Assembly: GCF_003347205.1 (NCBI RefSeq)
Contig: NZ_QQBJ01000007.1
Coordinates: 186,001-250,000, forward strand
From: Mycolicibacterium moriokaense
Lineage (GTDB): Bacteria > Actinomycetota > Actinomycetes > Mycobacteriales > Mycobacteriaceae
Length of the DNA: 64,000 nt
Reading direction: 5' to 3'
The position numbers and the translations under genes were made by a program. Below the pieces are notes generated by a model. The model had not been told where the DNA came from. It was given only the letters and a program-made list of their open reading frames with translations, and made no database searches. Shown piece after piece: positions 60,481 to 64,000 of this stretch; within the stretch, counting starts at the first letter, position 1; the number at the start of each line of letters is the position of its first letter.

Positions 60481-61293
60481 TTACGAGTCGGTGAAGGTGG
60501 CGGAGCGCCGTTCCTGGAAGGCTCTGATGCCTTCCCGGTAGTCGGTCCCGCGCAGCAGCGCCGCCTGGCCGGCGTGTTCGCGCTCCAGCGCCGCCTCGAG
60601 TTCGGTCAGCGTCGTCGCATTGATGGCGTCCTTGGTCTTCGCCAGCGCCACCACCGGGCCGCGCACCAGAGTCGCGATCACCTTGTCCACCTCGGCGTCG
60701 AGTTCGTCGGCCGGATACACGGCGGTCACCAGGCCCGCGTGGAACGCCTCCTCGGCGTGGATCTTCTCGGCCAACAGGGCCATTCGCATGGCACGGATCC
60801 GGCCGACGGCGGCCGCCACCAGCGCTGAGGCGCCGCCGTCGGGCATCAGCCCGATCTTGGTGAAGGCCAGCATGAAATAGCCCTTCTCCGAGGCGAGTAC
60901 AACATCACAGGCAAGCGCCAGCGATGCCCCCACTCCGGCGGCCGGGCCTTGGACGACGGCGACCACGGGGCGAGGCAGCGCCACGATCGAGCGCACAGCA
61001 CGGTTCGCCGCATCGAGCACCGACAGCCCGCCGGCCTTCTTGGACTGGTCGTTGGCGCTGATGCCCGCGCCCGAACTGAAGCCGCGGCCGGCGCCCGCCA
61101 AGCGCACCACTTTGACCTGTGGGTCGGTGGCGGCCCGGTCCAGCGCATCGGCGATGCCGTTGAGCATCGTCGCGGTCAGCGAGTTGAGGCTGTCGGGCCG
61201 GTTCAAGGTCAGGGCCAGCACCCCGTCTCCGAGGCTCACCTCCAACCCATCGACGCTCACATAGGCTCCGGTGCTGGAGTCGAGGGAAGTCAT
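60481..61293 (-). CDS. Enoyl-CoA hydratase/isomerase family protein (EchA)
   Basis: The 270-residue crotonase has the oxyanion segment SSGAGISANDQSKKAGGLSV and GPAAGVGASLALACDVVLAS. The usual first catalytic Glu (as in GGCEL) is replaced, and the second site reads FTKIGLMPDGG with Asp. That is the pattern of PaaG-like isomerases rather than classical hydratases. With the racemase and SDR to its right it matches the order echA - mcr - SDR known from Rv1142c-Rv1144. The start is the ATG at 61291-61293. Confidence 0.82.
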   Translation of the reverse strand: MTSLDSSTGAYVSVDGLEVSLGDGVLALTLNRPDSLNSLTATMLNGIADALDRAATDPQVKVVRLAGAGRGFSSGAGISANDQSKKAGGLSVLDAANRAVRSIVALPRPVVAVVQGPAAGVGASLALACDVVLASEKGYFMLAFTKIGLMPDGGASALVAAAVGRIRAMRMALLAEKIHAEEAFHAGLVTAVYPADELDAEVDKVIATLVRGPVVALAKTKDAINATTLTELEAALEREHAGQAALLRGTDYREGIRAFQERRSATFTDS

Positions 61294-61392
61294 GGCTGAA
61301 CCTTAGATCGGGTGCGGACCATAGGCCGCGACTGGTCCACTTGGTTATACAAGTAAGCTATGTCGCGGGCAACTACGGGAGGCGGGTTCTCA

Positions 61393-62484
61393 ATGGCGGG
61401 ACCACTGCACGGATTGCGAATCGTCGAACTGGCCGGCATCGGCCCCGGACCGCACGCGGCGATGATCCTCGCCGACCTGGGCGCCGACGTGGTGCGCGTC
61501 GAGCGGCCCGGCGGCACCGGCGGCGTGCCGAAGGGCAGCCACGAGGCCATGAACCGCAACCGGCGCGCGGTCGCCGCCAACCTGAAATCGGACGAGGGCC
61601 GCGAACAGGTGCTAGCCCTGGTCGCCAAGGCCGACGTGCTGATCGAGGGCTACCGGCCCGGCGTCACCGAGCGGCTGGGGCTCGGCCCCGAGGACTGCGC
61701 CAAGGTCAACGAGCGGCTGGTGTACGCCAGGATGACGGGCTGGGGCCAGAGCGGACCGCGCAGCCAACAGGCCGGCCACGACATCAACTACATCTCGCTC
61801 AACGGCCTGCTGCACTCGATCGGCCACAAGGGCGAGCGTCCGGTGCCGCCGCTGAACCTGACCGGCGACTTCGGCGGTGGGTCGATGTTCCTGATCGTCG
61901 GCATCCTCGCCGCGCTGTGGGAGCGGCAGACCTCCGGCAAGGGCCAGGTGGTCGACGCGGCGATGATCGATGGCTCCAACATCCTGATGACGATGATGTG
62001 GGGGATGCGCGCGGGCGGGCTGTGGTCCGACGAGCGCGGCACCAACATGCTCGACAGCGGGGCGCCCTACTACGACACCTACGAGTGCGCCGATGGCCGC
62101 TACATGTCGATCGGCTCGATCGAGCCGCAGTTCTACGCCGAGCTGCTCAAGGGCCTCGGCCTGGACGGCGAGGAGCTGCCGGGCCAACACGACGTCAGCC
62201 GGTGGCCGGAGTTGCGGGCGCGGATCGCCGCGGTGTTCGCCTCGGCCGATCGCGACCACTGGGCCAAGGTGTTCGCCGACAGCGACGCGTGCGCAACGCC
62301 CGTGCTGTCCTTCGCCGAGGTGCAGAGTGAGGCCCACATCACCGAACGCGACACCTTCTATCTCGACGGTGACGTGCTGCTGCCCTCGCCCGCGCCGCGG
62401 TTCTCCCGCAGCGTCACCTCCACCCCGAAGCCGCTGGGCGAGCCGGGGACCGACATCGAATCCGTTCTGCGCGACTGGAAATAA
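61393..62484 (+). CDS. mcr: Alpha-methylacyl-CoA racemase
   Basis: The 363-residue CaiB/BaiF-family protein has the catalytic triad of the M. tuberculosis racemase at equivalent places: H129 (QQAGHDINY), D159 (LTGDFGGGS) and E244 (GSIEPQFY). Each is offset by three from H126, D156 and E241. It epimerises (2R)/(2S)-methyl-branched CoA thioesters, needed for beta-oxidation of branched lipids and sterol side chains. The ATG at 61393 has GGGAGG upstream; an ATG at 61360 would add 11 residues. It is followed by repeat copy E and an SDR. Confidence 0.93.
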   Translation: MAGPLHGLRIVELAGIGPGPHAAMILADLGADVVRVERPGGTGGVPKGSHEAMNRNRRAVAANLKSDEGREQVLALVAKADVLIEGYRPGVTERLGLGPEDCAKVNERLVYARMTGWGQSGPRSQQAGHDINYISLNGLLHSIGHKGERPVPPLNLTGDFGGGSMFLIVGILAALWERQTSGKGQVVDAAMIDGSNILMTMMWGMRAGGLWSDERGTNMLDSGAPYYDTYECADGRYMSIGSIEPQFYAELLKGLGLDGEELPGQHDVSRWPELRARIAAVFASADRDHWAKVFADSDACATPVLSFAEVQSEAHITERDTFYLDGDVLLPSPAPRFSRSVTSTPKPLGEPGTDIESVLRDWK

Positions 62485-62500
62485 GGAAAGACCTCTCAGC

Positions 62501-62560
62501 GCGAGAAGGCGCAAAAGGACCGCGACACGCCGTAAATTGCGGACTTTTGCGTCTGCTCGC
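62501..62560 (+). repeat. Intergenic palindromic repeat, copy E (short form)
   Basis: GCGAGAAGGCGCAAAAG at the left and CTTTTGCGTCTGCTCGC at the right form imperfect arms; the right arm matches copy D closely. It is 60 bp long and sits between the racemase and SDR genes on the same strand. Confidence 0.7.
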
Positions 62561-62597
62561 CAGAGAAAGTCCCCAACACAGATAAGGAACGCATCAA

Positions 62598-64000
<1,403 letters not shown>

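Overview
The window is high-GC actinobacterial chromosome and most resembles a fast-growing mycobacterium (Mycolicibacterium/Mycobacterium). The evidence is a complete eight-gene yrbE/mce operon followed by two Mce-associated genes, F420-linked oxidoreductase families, several crotonase/thiolase/CoA-transferase lipid genes, many leaderless-looking starts, and gene orders recalled from M. tuberculosis: xseA - Rv1109c - ispH - Rv1111c - ychF at the left end, and echA - mcr - SDR (Rv1142c-Rv1144-like) at the right end. No rRNA, tRNA, IS element, prophage or CRISPR array was seen.

Layout. 1-4164: conserved housekeeping block (xseA start, lipid-droplet-associated protein, ispH, DUF6542 protein, ychF). 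4165-6013: accessory stretch with a low-GC island, a tiny zinc-ribbon-like ORF, an ABM-like protein and a DERE-repeat coiled-coil protein. 6049-12434: mixed small genes (methyltransferase, HNH protein, DUF2993 protein, Ddn-like F420 enzyme, permuted NlpC/P60 protein, class III cyclase, AttH-like protein, limonene-epoxide-hydrolase family). 12431-18354: NCS1 permease with divergent TetR and a two-site operator, large LuxR-type ATPase regulator, and a GDT1/TMEM165 transporter behind a probable yybP-ykoY manganese riboswitch. 18471-23580: kinase/phospho-lyase fusion, alpha/beta hydrolase, TetR, VOC protein. 23813-35664: mce lipid-import operon, internal opposite-strand TetR, two Mas genes. 35672-42127: epoxide-hydrolase-like enzyme, WS/DGAT-like enzyme, a decayed F420-NADP oxidoreductase beside a frameshifted HxlR regulator, a TetR/SDR pair sharing a palindrome, and a DUF3556 membrane protein under a perfect KstR-type box. 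42157-51501: FadR regulator, zinc-ribbon cyclase-ATPase, fadA3-like thiolase plus enoyl-CoA hydratase, fasciclin protein, MFS transporter and GlxA-type AraC regulator. 51506-57135: a tightly overlapping five-gene operon (LuxE-like, LuxC-like, SDR, TetR, TetR) without luciferase, with an operator and a 22-bp perfect inverted repeat in front, then a gamma-carbonic-anhydrase-like gene. 57188-64000: SDR plus CPBP protease, MFS, crotonase, alpha-methylacyl-CoA racemase, SDR, nitronate monooxygenase (cut by the window end).

Together the genes point to import and breakdown of sterols, branched lipids and fatty acids (Mce, KstR-box gene, thiolase, crotonases, racemase, hydroxyacyl-CoA dehydrogenase) with many local TetR/GntR switches. 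The strongest candidates for something under-described are the luciferase-free LuxE/LuxC/SDR operon, and a family of five related intergenic palindromes (60 bp, or about 82 bp where the same 25-nt segment sits in one arm) scattered across the window.
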